From a bacterium (GTDB lineage: Bacteria; Fidelibacterota; Marinisomatia; Marinisomatales; JAHJCW01), in the NCBI GenBank assembly GCA_028282845.1, contig JANQGY010000019.1, positions 1-64,000 of the forward strand: a stretch of DNA of 64,000 bases. Direction: 5' to 3'. Position 1 is the stretch's first letter, and each line of letters opens with the position of its first letter. Both the position numbers and the translations under genes were made by a program. Below the pieces are notes generated by a model. The model saw only the letters and a program-made list of their open reading frames with translations, ran no database searches and was not told the DNA's origin. This document shows, in pieces, positions 46,115-56,874 of the stretch.

Positions 46115-47050
46115 ATGATTAGATATTTCATTATTTTTTATTTAATATTCTTCGTTTTTTTATCATGTGAAGATAATTCCGATATTAAGTATATATCCCG
46201 TGAAGATGCTATTCCTGACGATGCCGTAAAAATAACACCGGACACTGACCTTTTCCCACCCATTTTACATTCCAACGATTGGTTTGATCCAGTCCCCTTA
46301 GCGGGAGATGTTAACACAGCCGGCGGCGAAGATTCTCCGTTCATTCCGATTGATGATAATACATTCTATTTTTTCTTCACTCCTGATGTCTCAGTTCCGG
46401 CCGAGGAGCAGGTTGCCGATGGCGCAACAGGAATATACCAAGCCGATTTAATCAATGCAGAAACTTTCAATGTTAAGAGGATCGTTTTACAGGATGATGA
46501 CAAACTTGCCTTAGATGGTTGTCCGTTTGTGCGAGGCGATACAATTTGGTTTTGCTCCGCTCGTGAAGGCTATACGGGGTTACATTGGTTCAAAGCTGAA
46601 AAAGTGGATGACGGATGGACTAATTGGCAATTAGCTGATTTTAAATCAGATTATGCTGTAGGAGAATTTCATATACATAATGATATGCTGTACTATCATT
46701 CTTTACGAAACGGCGGAATGGGCAGTTATGATATCTGGCAAAGTAAAATGATAAACGGTAATTGGTTATCACCGGTAAATATTACCACTATTAACACAAC
46801 AGAATTAGATGGATATCCGTTTATTAAGGCCGATGGCAGTGAACTATGGTTCACAAGAACCTACCAAGGTACTCCGGCAATCTACCGTTCAATTAAAACC
46901 AATGATTCGTGGAGTGAACCGGAATTAATAATCTCACAATTTGCAGGAGAACCTACTCTCGATTTGGATGGTAATATATATTTTGTACATCATTTCTATG
47001 ATAATGGTGTAATGCTCGAAGCCGATATTTATATCGCTAAAAAGAAATAA
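46115..47050 (+). CDS. Lipoprotein with WD40-like propeller repeats
   Basis: 311 residues with lipobox FLSC (Cys18). The mature part has PD40/TolB-like blades: GGEDSPFIPIDDNTFYFFFT, LDGCPFVRGDTIWFCSARE, SYDIWQSKMINGNW, ELDGYPFIKADGSELWFTR and EPTLDLDGNIYFVHHF. These periplasmic propellers usually bind peptide or sugar and lack enzyme activity. The gene is convergent with the TRAP permease gene, with no base between the stops. Confidence 0.75.
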   Translation: MIRYFIIFYLIFFVFLSCEDNSDIKYISREDAIPDDAVKITPDTDLFPPILHSNDWFDPVPLAGDVNTAGGEDSPFIPIDDNTFYFFFTPDVSVPAEEQVADGATGIYQADLINAETFNVKRIVLQDDDKLALDGCPFVRGDTIWFCSAREGYTGLHWFKAEKVDDGWTNWQLADFKSDYAVGEFHIHNDMLYYHSLRNGGMGSYDIWQSKMINGNWLSPVNITTINTTELDGYPFIKADGSELWFTRTYQGTPAIYRSIKTNDSWSEPELIISQFAGEPTLDLDGNIYFVHHFYDNGVMLEADIYIAKKK

Positions 47051-48868
47051 TTATTTGATAAAGCCCAAAGATATTATCGGGATATAGGTTATTGCTAAAA
47101 CTGCCAATAATCTTACAATAAAAAATGGTAAGGTCGAGCGATAGACCTTAGACATCGGTTTTTCAAACCGATAGGCTGAAAGGAACAGATTCATTCCAAC
47201 CGGTGGAGTAATAAATCCTAATTCCAAATTAGCTATGAATATAATTGCCATGTGAACCGGGTGGATGCCAAAATACTCTCCCAATGGAGCAAGTAATGGA
47301 ACAAATACGATTATGGCGGAGAAAATATCCATCAGGCACCCGACTAACAATAACAAAATATTCAACATTAATAGAAATGCGTATTTTGAAGAGATAGCAG
47401 TTTTTACCCACGTCAGCAAAGTTGCCGGTATTTGGGCATCTACCAGATAACTTGTTAAACCCATCGCCACTCCCAAAATTATTAGCACACCACCAATTAA
47501 GGCAGTGCAATCAATTATAATTTTAGGAATATTTCTCCATGACAGATCTTTATAAAAATAAATCTCAATAATTAAGGTATAGACAACTAATGCCGCTGCC
47601 GTTTCCACTAATGTCATATAGCCGGTAAAAATACCGAATAAGATAAAAATTGGGATCAGTATTTCCCACATCGTTTCTTTAATAGCTGTAAATAATTTCT
47701 TTAAGCTGAATGGAACTCGGGCAACTTTCTGCAATTTGCCTTGATATACAGCCCAAATTCCAATTAATAATATCAGCAAGGTTCCCGGTAAAAAACCGGC
47801 TATAAAAGTATCTTTAACTGAAACACCGGCTGAAACACTATATATTATTAATGGTAAACTTGGCGGGAATAACAAACCAAGTGAACCAGCCACCGTGATC
47901 AACCCTAAGGAAAATAATTCGGAATAGCCTTCCTTTCTTAAGAGCGGGTACAACAAACCGCCAAGCGCAAGGATGGTAACTCCCGAACCACCGGTCATGG
48001 CAGTGAAGAATCCGCATAATATCACCACGATGATCGGGGTTCCACCCGGTATCCAGGCAAAAGCCGATTGAAACAAATTCATCATTCTACGGGAAGCACC
48101 ACTTTCGGCAAGTATGAAACCGGCTAAAGTAAATAAAGGTATCGTTGGTAAAGATGGTGATACAACAATCCGATAGGTTTCGGCTGGAATCGCCGATATT
48201 GGCGTATAATCCTTCCAAAATAACAGTACCGCCAAGCCTCCCAAACCGATAAAGATCGGCATACCATAGACCAAAGATACAACGATCATCGTTCCAAATA
48301 CCCAAATCGGCCAACCGAGTTCTTGCAAAAATCCTGAATAGCTGATGATGAACCAAAATATTATCATAATAAAGATAATACCGCGGTAGAATTTTGAATT
48401 ACTACTCTGATATAATAATTGAAAAGCCATCACCGCAAATCCGATCGGCATAATTAACTCAGCTATCCAGATCGGAACACCCGGTACAACCACATTTGAC
48501 GAATATTGAAACTCGATCATAACCAACTTGATGCTTGCAATAGTCAAAGAGGTAACAATCAATACCGACAAAAATCGAGCTATAAATTTTCCAAGATTAT
48601 ATGACCGGTCATGCGCAAAGAGCGGTTTGTTGGTTAGTGCCAATAATTTGTTATTCTGCGAAGCGATCATAGCACCGATAAATGCAATCCAAAGCGTTAG
48701 GTGCTGAGTCCATATCGGAGCCCCGGGGATAATTGACACATTAAATAAGCGGGTCAATGCTTCAATTGCCGGCACCAAGACAATCGCAGCATAAACTAAA
48801 AGGGCGAGTAATGATTCGCCCTTTTCGAGCATTCTTAGAATTAAATATTTATCCCTAATTCCCGCCAT
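47051..48868 (-). CDS. TRAP transporter fused small and large permease (DctQM)
   Basis: 605 residues. The first ~170 residues form the four-helix DctQ part (ALLVYAAIVLVPAIEALTRL, APIWTQHLTLWIAFIGAMIASQNNKL). The rest is the multi-helix DctM part (PIFIGLGGLAVLLFW, GGSGVTILALGGLLYPLL, ANLELGFITPPVGMNLFLSAYRF). Sodium-driven TRAP uptake needs both subunits; here they are one chain. Its start overlaps dctP by 14 bases. Substrate unknown. Confidence 0.9.
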   Translation of the reverse strand: MAGIRDKYLILRMLEKGESLLALLVYAAIVLVPAIEALTRLFNVSIIPGAPIWTQHLTLWIAFIGAMIASQNNKLLALTNKPLFAHDRSYNLGKFIARFLSVLIVTSLTIASIKLVMIEFQYSSNVVVPGVPIWIAELIMPIGFAVMAFQLLYQSSNSKFYRGIIFIMIIFWFIISYSGFLQELGWPIWVFGTMIVVSLVYGMPIFIGLGGLAVLLFWKDYTPISAIPAETYRIVVSPSLPTIPLFTLAGFILAESGASRRMMNLFQSAFAWIPGGTPIIVVILCGFFTAMTGGSGVTILALGGLLYPLLRKEGYSELFSLGLITVAGSLGLLFPPSLPLIIYSVSAGVSVKDTFIAGFLPGTLLILLIGIWAVYQGKLQKVARVPFSLKKLFTAIKETMWEILIPIFILFGIFTGYMTLVETAAALVVYTLIIEIYFYKDLSWRNIPKIIIDCTALIGGVLIILGVAMGLTSYLVDAQIPATLLTWVKTAISSKYAFLLMLNILLLLVGCLMDIFSAIIVFVPLLAPLGEYFGIHPVHMAIIFIANLELGFITPPVGMNLFLSAYRFEKPMSKVYRSTLPFFIVRLLAVLAITYIPIISLGFIK

Positions 48869-49868
48869 TGGCTGCGTCTAATAAATCCTTTTCCTTTTTT
48901 AAGGCAACAATCTTATCAAATATTTCAGCAGGTACGTAGGAACCTCGAATATCAGGATACCACTCTTCGACATAATCTTTCCAATATTGCAATTCTTCAT
49001 CATTTAATTCTTGCACTTTTAGTCCATATTCCTGCATCACTTCGATTGACTCGGAATCAAGATACCGCCCTTTTTCGCGTTGCACCTGATCAATTTCAGC
49101 AATAGCAGCCATCATTTTATCCTGATATTCCGGATCAATTCTGTCCCAAATCTTTTTATCAATCACGATGCCACCGGTTAATAATCCCCACCGCATGTCC
49201 AACATGTGATTAGCGAGCCCAAACCATTGGCTGGCAAGCGCTACCATCGGATTAGTTCCGATAGCATTAATTAATCCGGTCTGTAGTCCCGATAAAATAT
49301 CAATGGAGGCAAGTTGGACTGCATTAAATCCTCCTTTTTTCCACAACTGCAGAGTCCGGTATTCTCCCGCCCAATTAAATATTTTCATTCCTTTTAGATC
49401 TTCGGGATATTTAAGTGGATCTTTAGTAAACCATTTTACCCAACCAACGTCTGTCCAAGAAAGTAATTTAAAACCACTTTCTTCAATACCTTGTATCAGA
49501 TCATTCTCTAACCTTTCACGTATCCAATCAACATCATCCCAATCGTCAAATAATAATGGAATTATCAAAGAATATATGTCTTGGTTTAATTCGGACAATC
49601 CTTCTGTGGTAACCGCGGCGGCATGGATCTGACCTATCCTGATTTTACGGATCATATCCCGTTCATCACCAACTACTCCGCTTGGATAAATCCTTAGTAC
49701 AATTTCTCCGTTAGTTGCCTCAGACCATTTTTGCCCCATCTCGACAAGCATTCCATGCCACTTGGTGCCTTCCGGTGCGAGGGTTGCCATTTTAATAATA
49801 GTCTTTTTTCCAAATAATTGTGTGGACAAAGCAACAACCAATAAAACATATATAAATCTTTTATACAT
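48855..49868 (-). CDS. TRAP transporter substrate-binding protein DctP
   Basis: 337 residues with a signal peptide (MYKRFIYVLLVVALSTQLFG). DctP-fold features follow: KMATLAPEGTKWHGMLVEMG, GVVGDERDMIRKIRIGQIHAAA, YPEDLKGMKIFNW and LQTGLINAIGTNPMVALASQW. It delivers a small acid or other ligand to the permease. GGAGA lies before the ATG. TatT follows upstream at 49880, as in TatPT-type systems. Confidence 0.92.
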   Translation of the reverse strand: MYKRFIYVLLVVALSTQLFGKKTIIKMATLAPEGTKWHGMLVEMGQKWSEATNGEIVLRIYPSGVVGDERDMIRKIRIGQIHAAAVTTEGLSELNQDIYSLIIPLLFDDWDDVDWIRERLENDLIQGIEESGFKLLSWTDVGWVKWFTKDPLKYPEDLKGMKIFNWAGEYRTLQLWKKGGFNAVQLASIDILSGLQTGLINAIGTNPMVALASQWFGLANHMLDMRWGLLTGGIVIDKKIWDRIDPEYQDKMMAAIAEIDQVQREKGRYLDSESIEVMQEYGLKVQELNDEELQYWKDYVEEWYPDIRGSYVPAEIFDKIVALKKEKDLLDAANGGN

Positions 49869-49879
49869 TATCTCTCCGT

Positions 49880-50791
49880 CTAATAAAATAATTCATCAAT
49901 TCTGCTCATTAACCATTCGGCTCTTGTCTGTGCCATTGCATTCGTTAATTTTTTCTTGGGCGCACTTTCGATATCAAACTTGATGACAAAATCTAATAGA
50001 TCACTAAATTCCTTCTTATACTGATTTTTAATACAGACCGATTCAGCAAGAGTAACATATAAACTGCAATCTTCATTATTTGATACTTTGAGTGCTTTTG
50101 CAAAATAATCACGCGCAGTTTGCTCGCGGTTTTCAACCGCATCCGGTCTGCTCATAGTGTAAGAGATCATTGCACTATACAAAGCTCCATCATTCCAACC
50201 TTCATCTAATTCAAGGCATTTTTCCAACAACCATCCTACTTTGGGTAAATCTACAACATACTTTGGATTTCCCTGACTAGATGAAACAGTACCCCCGATT
50301 GTAGCGGAGAGCCAATATAAATAAGATATATCTTCCAATTCAAAAGGATTGACATCATCTCTTTTATCTAACCAAGCATGAATTTCAGGATACTTTAATT
50401 CCATGCCATACATTCCATATTTCAATGCCCGATTAAATAATTTGTTAGCTCGATCATACATCTCGATTCCCGCTCGATAATCCTCTAAACTGATCCTTTC
50501 CGCATCCTCCATAATGAAACCAAAACTGTACATTGTAAAACTTGACATTGCGGTTAATAACACAGCACGGTCATCCGGATTTTGATCAAGTAATATCTCA
50601 ATAATTTTCAGATTAAAAGGAAATGATTCTTTAACGAGCTGTGGATCATCATCGGTCAAATACACGGTTTCAATTGAATCAAATACACCATCAAATTGAT
50701 TAAAAATAATTTTCTTTGGTGAACAGCTACAAATAAAAATGACCATCCCACCAAGAATGGCCATTTTTAATATATTTTCACGACTTAACAT
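49880..50791 (-). CDS. TatT-like TRAP-associated TPR lipoprotein
   Basis: 303 residues with a lipoprotein-type leader (FICSC) and an all-helical mature part: ILLDQNPDDRAVLLTAMSSF, GIEMYDRANKLFNRALKYGM, YWLSATIGGTVSSSQGNPKY and GWLLEKCLELDEGWNDGALY. This matches TatT, the trimeric lipoprotein found with TRAP P-subunits (Treponema pallidum Tp0956). In the known system TatT caps the binding protein and may help transfer ligand across the periplasm. Position next to DctP and DctQM completes the set. Confidence 0.85.
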   Translation of the reverse strand: MLSRENILKMAILGGMVIFICSCSPKKIIFNQFDGVFDSIETVYLTDDDPQLVKESFPFNLKIIEILLDQNPDDRAVLLTAMSSFTMYSFGFIMEDAERISLEDYRAGIEMYDRANKLFNRALKYGMYGMELKYPEIHAWLDKRDDVNPFELEDISYLYWLSATIGGTVSSSQGNPKYVVDLPKVGWLLEKCLELDEGWNDGALYSAMISYTMSRPDAVENREQTARDYFAKALKVSNNEDCSLYVTLAESVCIKNQYKKEFSDLLDFVIKFDIESAPKKKLTNAMAQTRAEWLMSRIDELFY

Positions 50792-50801
50792 CGTATGGAA
50801 T

Positions 50802-52100
50802 TTAATGTTTTAATTCATCATACAATGGGAATTTTCCGCATAATTCAGTAACCGCACTCTTAACATTTGCGAGCACCGTTTCGTTCTCATGATCGGTTAT
50901 CACATCATTAATTAATTTTGTAATTAATTTCATTTCATCAGTTCCCATGCCGCGCGTCGTTACAGCCGGAGTTCCGATGCGAATTCCACTCGTAATAAAG
51001 GGACTACGCTGATCGAATGGAACCATATTTTTGTTAACCGTAATTCCCGCCTTTTCCAAAGCCTTTTCAGCCGCTTTGCCCGTTATATCTTTATTTGTTA
51101 AGTCTATCAACATGACGTGAGTGTCAGTTCCGCCTGATATGACCTGATAATCGAGTGATAAGAATTCCTCAGCCATCGTCTTTGCATTCTGTACGATTGA
51201 CTTAGCATAATCTTTAAATTCAGGTTTTAACGCTTCGCCAAATGCTACCGCTTTAGCAGCGATGATGTGCATTAGCGGACCGCCTTGGATTCCGGGCATA
51301 ACCATCGAATCAATCAACTCGGAAATATTTTTAACGCGACCGGATTTTGGAGCAACTTTACCCCAGGGATTCTCCGAATCCTTGCCCATCATTATCATAC
51401 CGCCACGCGGACCGCGCAAGGTTTTGTGAGTTGTTGTAGTTACCACATCACAATATGGCATTGGTGATGGGTGAATTCCGGCAGCTACTAATCCAGAGGG
51501 ATGAGCAATGTCAGCCATGAGGAATGCTCCAACCGAATCAGCTACTTCTCTAAATTGTTCAAACTCAATAAACCGCGGATAGGCACTGCCGCCACAAATG
51601 ATCAGCTTGGGCTTATGTTCCTTTGCTAATTTTAATAAATTATCAAAATTGACCCGGCCGGTTTCTTTATCAACTTGATATGATATTACATTGTACAATC
51701 TGCCTGAAAAATTTACCGGACTACCGTGGGTTAAATGACCGCCATGCGCCAAATCCAAACCCATGATCGTATCGCCGACATTCACAAAAGTCATTAAGGC
51801 TGCCATATTAGCCTGCGAGCCGGAATGCGGCTGAACATTGGCATATTCGGCGCTAAATAATTCTTTGGCGCGATCGCGTGCTAAATCTTCGGCTTCGTCA
51901 ACATGCTCACAGCCACCATAATAGCGCTTCCCGGGATAACCCTCGGCATACTTATTGGTCATTACACCGCCGGCGGTTTCTAAAACCGAATAGCTAACAA
52001 AATTTTCGGAGGCGATTAATTCAAGCGTACTATCTTCGCGTTGCTCTTCCCGTGTTAAGATTTCATATAATTGTGGATCTGTTTGTTTTAAATATGACAA
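50802..52100 (-). CDS. glyA: Serine hydroxymethyltransferase
   Basis: 432-residue PLP enzyme interconverting serine and glycine with one-carbon transfer to tetrahydrofolate. It has [29 protein letters not shown], the PLP lysine in [14 protein letters not shown] and [11 protein letters not shown]. Length is normal. The gap to the next gene upstream is only 13 bases, leaving no room for a leader riboswitch. Confidence 0.97.
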   Translation of the reverse strand: MSYLKQTDPQLYEILTREEQREDSTLELIASENFVSYSVLETAGGVMTNKYAEGYPGKRYYGGCEHVDEAEDLARDRAKELFSAEYANVQPHSGSQANMAALMTFVNVGDTIMGLDLAHGGHLTHGSPVNFSGRLYNVISYQVDKETGRVNFDNLLKLAKEHKPKLIICGGSAYPRFIEFEQFREVADSVGAFLMADIAHPSGLVAAGIHPSPMPYCDVVTTTTHKTLRGPRGGMIMMGKDSENPWGKVAPKSGRVKNISELIDSMVMPGIQGGPLMHIIAAKAVAFGEALKPEFKDYAKSIVQNAKTMAEEFLSLDYQVISGGTDTHVMLIDLTNKDITGKAAEKALEKAGITVNKNMVPFDQRSPFITSGIRIGTPAVTTRGMGTDEMKLITKLINDVITDHENETVLANVKSAVTELCGKFPLYDELKH

Positions 52101-52113
52101 TATTAGCTCGTCC

Positions 52114-53391
52114 TTACCAACTTGAATCTTTATATAATTTTTCTGTTACCCAATTGTAACATGCTGATTTAACTGTAACATATCCGGTGGCTTTTTGACT
52201 TGCATCAAGCATAAACCAATCACTTTTATTAAAAAGTACTTCATTATCCTTTAACCAATTCATCGAACCAACCACATCACGATTTCCTTTACTTTTGGCT
52301 TGCGTAAAATATTTATATGCCAATCGGGCGATTACGCGATCATCACTTGATATATCGGGTGTGCGGCAGGTATGGAAAGCTGAATAATAAACATTGCCTT
52401 TGGCTGCCACAGCCTCCGCAGATGATTTGGTCCCGCGAATTGCCTTGTCAGACCAAGTAATTGCTTTACCGAATTCCCCGATTTCAGCGTTGGCATCGGC
52501 AACTTTAATAGCGGCTTCATTATCACGAGGGTCTATAGCAAATACTTGCTCATAAGCCCATGAAGCATTTTTAAAATCATCATTTAAAATATATGCCGTT
52601 CCAAGTTTATTAAATATCAGTTTATTATCCGGTTCTTTGCGGTAAACCGATTTCAGTACATCAATTGCTTCATCCACGCGATCATTATCAAGATAGGCGT
52701 CTGCTAATTGAATAGCATTTGTTCCGGTTGGATTATTGTCAAATTTATTTTGATAGACTTCTAAAGGATCTTTACCGGTCTTTTCCAAAGCAGTAGCAAG
52801 GTCAGCAATCGCTCCTTCATTTTTTGGATCAACCGCAATCAATTTTTGCAGGATGCGAACTTCTTCTTCGTATCTACGATCTTTTCGATAGAGCTTAGCC
52901 AATTTCTCCATAACACGAATATTATTGGGATCTAACTCGTCCAGGATCCGTTCATATTCAACAATTTCCTGTTCGGTTTTTCCCTGCCTTTCGTAGGCAT
53001 AAGCTAATCTTTCCCGAAGGTCTAAATTGTTAGGAATTTCATCAACACCTAATAACAAAACATATTCCGAGCTGTCAAACTTACCTAACTGCTCATAAGC
53101 GATTGCATAATACTGATATATTTCTTCCGGCGGTGCGTAGGTTGGGTCCCATTCATCACAGCCAAGTTCAACCACTTCACTATAAACTCTTACCGTGGCG
53201 TTCCAATCGCGTGCATGATAATACTCGGCGGCACTGCTCATTAAACGCGGACAGCGAACATTTCTTAACGAATCCTGACGGGCTCTCTCGGCTATATCAT
53301 CAGCCGATGGTCCCGGAGGAGCACACATTACTAATATCAATACTCCCAAAAAGATTAAAAATAAACTGAATGATAATCCTTTTCTATCCAT
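52114..53391 (-). CDS. TPR-repeat lipoprotein
   Basis: 425 residues with lipobox LVMC (Cys23) and a chain of tetratricopeptide repeats: [60 protein letters not shown] and [20 protein letters not shown]. It probably scaffolds an envelope complex. Stop and start of the adjacent gene share a base. Confidence 0.8.
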   Translation of the reverse strand: MDRKGLSFSLFLIFLGVLILVMCAPPGPSADDIAERARQDSLRNVRCPRLMSSAAEYYHARDWNATVRVYSEVVELGCDEWDPTYAPPEEIYQYYAIAYEQLGKFDSSEYVLLLGVDEIPNNLDLRERLAYAYERQGKTEQEIVEYERILDELDPNNIRVMEKLAKLYRKDRRYEEEVRILQKLIAVDPKNEGAIADLATALEKTGKDPLEVYQNKFDNNPTGTNAIQLADAYLDNDRVDEAIDVLKSVYRKEPDNKLIFNKLGTAYILNDDFKNASWAYEQVFAIDPRDNEAAIKVADANAEIGEFGKAITWSDKAIRGTKSSAEAVAAKGNVYYSAFHTCRTPDISSDDRVIARLAYKYFTQAKSKGNRDVVGSMNWLKDNEVLFNKSDWFMLDASQKATGYVTVKSACYNWVTEKLYKDSSW

Positions 53392-54662
53392 TATCGTGAT
53401 CTCCTTTTAACAAACCAAATATCTCCAACTGTAATTCCAATACTAAATTTTTGAATAACTTCATCACCGATCCCAACTAAATTTTGTCTTTTTCCATACG
53501 AATAAGCGAAATCTATCTGATTTTTAGTGATGCCGAAATTATAACTAAGTCCCGTTGAAACGCCATACTCTTTTATATTTTTATCATTGTTTGTCAAATC
53601 AATATCAGTTGTATAGCTTGATAGCCTAAAGCTCATCCTGTCAAACAGATTATCAGGTCTTGCTAAAGAATATTTTGCGATACCAAAATTAAAATGATTC
53701 CGAGATTTGATCTGCCCAGCTAATCTAGAATATTCTGCTCCCAAATCAGAATTGTCCTTCCAAACAGAGTATTCTCCAATTAGGCAAGTATTTTTCGACA
53801 AATAATAATTCACCCCAAATTGATATTCAAATGGCTCAAGTATATTCTCAATATTTATCACATCAGGATCCACAGCATTATTAGAGGAGGGAAAATCAAA
53901 TGAATCTTGGGCACCGGAATCGTTTGTATCTTCAAAAGGTTTAAAATAATATGCTTCGGTTGAAACAGGCTCAATTGTAAATCCAAGGCTAGCATATACC
54001 ATTAATGGTATGTCCCAACTATTTAGAATATTGCTACTTAAGTAAATATTCCCCAATATTCCGGCATACAGATATCTTTGTTGAGAATAATAATTGAGAG
54101 AGTTCAGTGAATTAATAGTTTGTTGTCTTGTAGATCCATATAAGAAATTAGCTTCTAAACCAATATCTAATTGATCAAAAATGTTCATTGACCCTGCAAC
54201 ATTTAATGCAGAAATACCTCCAAAACTTTCAAAGTGATGAACATTAGTCAATGTATCGCCATAAGCAACAAAATCAGTGGCATCTTCACCCTCCAACAAA
54301 TAATATTGATCCGTATAAGGTGATACACCTAACCCAAAAGAATACTTACCTTTGATTGGAACAATAAAAAATAGATTACCAAGACTGAAATCACTATTTA
54401 TAAAATCATTTAATATTGCTGTCTGATTTAGACTAAAAGAACTTGAAAAATAAGTATATCGAAGATGATGCCAAGTTGATGGATTCTGTATTGACACATT
54501 TTGATTAAATGATGGTGTTAATCCATAGGACGAAAGAGCCATAGATGAAGCATCATAATATTCAGTTTTTAATCCAAATCCGTATCCGTTTAAAATGCTT
54601 TGACCATTTATTACCGAGCTCAATAAAAGAAGTAGTATGATGAATCTATTATAGAGTAACAT
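53391..54662 (-). CDS. Outer-membrane beta-barrel protein of unknown function
   Basis: 423 residues with a signal peptide (FIILLLLLSSVINGQS) and repeated amphipathic strands such as YSFGLGVSPYTDQYYL, YLYAGILGNIYLSSN and SIGITVGDIWFVKRRSR. YGFGLKTEYYDASSMALSSYGL near the start is a barrel plug-like opening. No specific family was recognised. It overlaps the lipoprotein gene by 14 bases. Confidence 0.65.
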   Translation of the reverse strand: MLLYNRFIILLLLLSSVINGQSILNGYGFGLKTEYYDASSMALSSYGLTPSFNQNVSIQNPSTWHHLRYTYFSSSFSLNQTAILNDFINSDFSLGNLFFIVPIKGKYSFGLGVSPYTDQYYLLEGEDATDFVAYGDTLTNVHHFESFGGISALNVAGSMNIFDQLDIGLEANFLYGSTRQQTINSLNSLNYYSQQRYLYAGILGNIYLSSNILNSWDIPLMVYASLGFTIEPVSTEAYYFKPFEDTNDSGAQDSFDFPSSNNAVDPDVINIENILEPFEYQFGVNYYLSKNTCLIGEYSVWKDNSDLGAEYSRLAGQIKSRNHFNFGIAKYSLARPDNLFDRMSFRLSSYTTDIDLTNNDKNIKEYGVSTGLSYNFGITKNQIDFAYSYGKRQNLVGIGDEVIQKFSIGITVGDIWFVKRRSR

Positions 54663-55884
54663 AAGTTATTTTTATCATTGGATTTTGATTCTGGACATCC
54701 GAGTCAATTATGAGATTTACTGTTTTGAACGGATCATTGTAATCAGGTGAATACAATTTTAGACCATAGTTATCATAGCTTCCGGTCAATAAACCTTGAA
54801 TGAATTGTCTTAACTCCATTTCCATTTGATTATACTCAAAGCTCCCTGTCATATAAATATCATTTTCAATTTCATATTCATCCAACGGCATTTCATGATA
54901 CGATAGTATTCCTACTGAGTCAACAAGGACCGTAGATCTGATTTGAAAATCATCTAACGAATCAACCGAGATAGAGTTAAAAAATAATTCAGCCTCTCTT
55001 ATTACCATAGTGTTGGAATCTTGGGGAACTTGACTAAGGTCTAAGTGGATTAAAGCCTTTAATCCTGCAGCCCTACAAACGGAAATGTGAGTTTTATCAA
55101 TGTCTGATATTGGCCTTGGTTCGACAATTGTAACATCCTGCAAAGGAAAAAATACGCTATAGAATTGGTCATCTTCAATTGTATAATAAACTAACATTAC
55201 TGGATAATCTTGTGATTCTCGAGATCTAATTGAAATAAAGTTATCTTCAATTGCATCAATATTTTTTAAAAGGAATGATCTATTTTCGACATCATTCGTG
55301 TCAGAAATAAACGTTACCAGATCATCAATCATTACTCTTTCATCTACTTTAAATCTGAGTTGCGGATATTCAGATTGTGCAGAATCAGATTTATCTATTA
55401 TAAATGATGTCAGTCCAATACTTACTCCACTTTCTGCTTCAGCATCAGTAAAATTCAAATAATTACTTTCATCTTCGCTAAATACAGAATCTCCTCCTGC
55501 CGGAAAATAAAATAATTCGAACCTTGCATCGGTTGGAATAATTGTATCCATTGCTGAGAAAGCAAAAATTAAACTGTCAACAGTTAAATTTGTATCAGGC
55601 AAATCGTATGTCCAAAATGCTTCGCTGACTGAAATCGGCGAATATTTAAGCAGTGAATATTTATTTACGAATCCATTTTTATTACCAAAATAGATTGCAT
55701 CTGTATCGCCCATCAATGGTGGTGATAAATACGTACTTCCTTTTATATTACTCACAGAAATTGTGTCAACTTTTAGAATTGAATCAGACAAATCATACGG
55801 AATCGGATTTTTCTGACATTGAAACAGTAATGTCGCTACGGATGTAATTATAATTAAGGATTTTAAAGAATAGGTTTTTTTCAT
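54649..55884 (-). CDS. Lipoprotein of unknown function, DUF4270-like setting
   Basis: 411 residues with lipobox LLFQC (Cys23) and a mature beta-rich chain containing acidic turns (FIISDTNDVE-like segments) and repeated KVDTISVSN-type strands. In Bacteroidota a DUF4270 lipoprotein often lies beside a short glycogen-synthase-like gene; the same pairing here (next gene at 55912) suggests a related protein. The family match is inference. Confidence 0.5.
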   Translation of the reverse strand: MKKTYSLKSLIIITSVATLLFQCQKNPIPYDLSDSILKVDTISVSNIKGSTYLSPPLMGDTDAIYFGNKNGFVNKYSLLKYSPISVSEAFWTYDLPDTNLTVDSLIFAFSAMDTIIPTDARFELFYFPAGGDSVFSEDESNYLNFTDAEAESGVSIGLTSFIIDKSDSAQSEYPQLRFKVDERVMIDDLVTFISDTNDVENRSFLLKNIDAIEDNFISIRSRESQDYPVMLVYYTIEDDQFYSVFFPLQDVTIVEPRPISDIDKTHISVCRAAGLKALIHLDLSQVPQDSNTMVIREAELFFNSISVDSLDDFQIRSTVLVDSVGILSYHEMPLDEYEIENDIYMTGSFEYNQMEMELRQFIQGLLTGSYDNYGLKLYSPDYNDPFKTVNLIIDSDVQNQNPMIKITYVTL

Positions 55885-55911
55885 ATTATTAATTGAAAAT
55901 AATACGAATGA

Positions 55912-56739
55912 TTAACTAAAAAGTTTCTCTATAACTTCATTAATCTTTTCAGATACATCCTGATAATTTGGTGATTCGGAATAGTCAATTTCGATTGTAT
56001 GTATCTTGGACTTATTCTTCTGCAGGTTATCAATTTTCAACAATTCGGAAATCATATCACGACCGGGTTGATTGATAAGAATTATTGCATCAACAAACTC
56101 AGACGAAACACTGTAGCTATTGATAGTTTTTCCTTTTAAGCCCTTTGGCAATTTAATATTTACTTTATTAAACGTATCCTGATTAAAATTTGGATAATCA
56201 TCCAACCAATGAATTAGTTGAACCGTTTTTATATCCTTATAAAACTCCTTACCTTCGTAATGCTGTTTGTATAATGCAGGAATTAAAGCCGATTGCCAAC
56301 CATTGCACAGCATAACGTCGGGGCTCCAGAATAGATGAGGTAAAGTAGCAAGCACCGAATTACTGAAGAAGGCTGACCTAATATCATTATCGCTAAGGAT
56401 GCGTCCATTCTTGGCTTTGTACAATAATGTGGACAATGGTTTGAACCATTCATCATGTTCTAAAAAATAAACTTGAACACGAGTCTTAGGTATGAAAGCA
56501 CTCTTAGCGGAAGTACTAATTTGTTTACCGTCAAATTCGAGCGGTATGTCGCGTAATCTGATTACTTCACGTAATATATATTTACGCTCACTAATAAAAC
56601 CATATTTAGGAACAACGGTGCGGATATCATGCTCCATCTCTTGCAGTTTTAAAGGTACTTCAACTGAAAAATCACCTAATGGGGAAACACTGGCAAAAGG
56701 AGTCATCTCGGTTGTAGCATAATAAATTTTCTTGGACAT
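55912..56739 (-). CDS. Starch-synthase-like protein, GT5 N-terminal half only
   Basis: 275 residues resembling the N-terminal Rossmann half of glycogen/starch synthases (KKIYYATTEMTPFASVSPLGDFS, MLCNGWQSALIPALY, VQLIHWLDDYPNF). The GT5 ADP-glucose site KxGGL is replaced by SVSPLG near residue 18-23, and the C-terminal catalytic half is absent. Full-length GlgA has about 480 residues, so glycogen synthesis is unlikely. Short homologues are found in Bacteroidota next to envelope genes. The role is unknown. Confidence 0.7.
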   Translation of the reverse strand: MSKKIYYATTEMTPFASVSPLGDFSVEVPLKLQEMEHDIRTVVPKYGFISERKYILREVIRLRDIPLEFDGKQISTSAKSAFIPKTRVQVYFLEHDEWFKPLSTLLYKAKNGRILSDNDIRSAFFSNSVLATLPHLFWSPDVMLCNGWQSALIPALYKQHYEGKEFYKDIKTVQLIHWLDDYPNFNQDTFNKVNIKLPKGLKGKTINSYSVSSEFVDAIILINQPGRDMISELLKIDNLQKNKSKIHTIEIDYSESPNYQDVSEKINEVIEKLFS

Positions 56740-56874
56740 AAAATTCTTCTATAATAATTATTAATTATCTCATTTCTTATTTAAAAGCAATATTCCTTAT
56801 AGTCAAATTGAAATATATACATCAAATGAGAGGGTGAAATTTACGATTTTATATTTCCAACTACAAAAATTAAA

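Noticed and set aside
52101-52113. Glycine riboswitch for glyA
   Set aside because: The gap to the upstream gene is only 13 bases and holds no aptamer.
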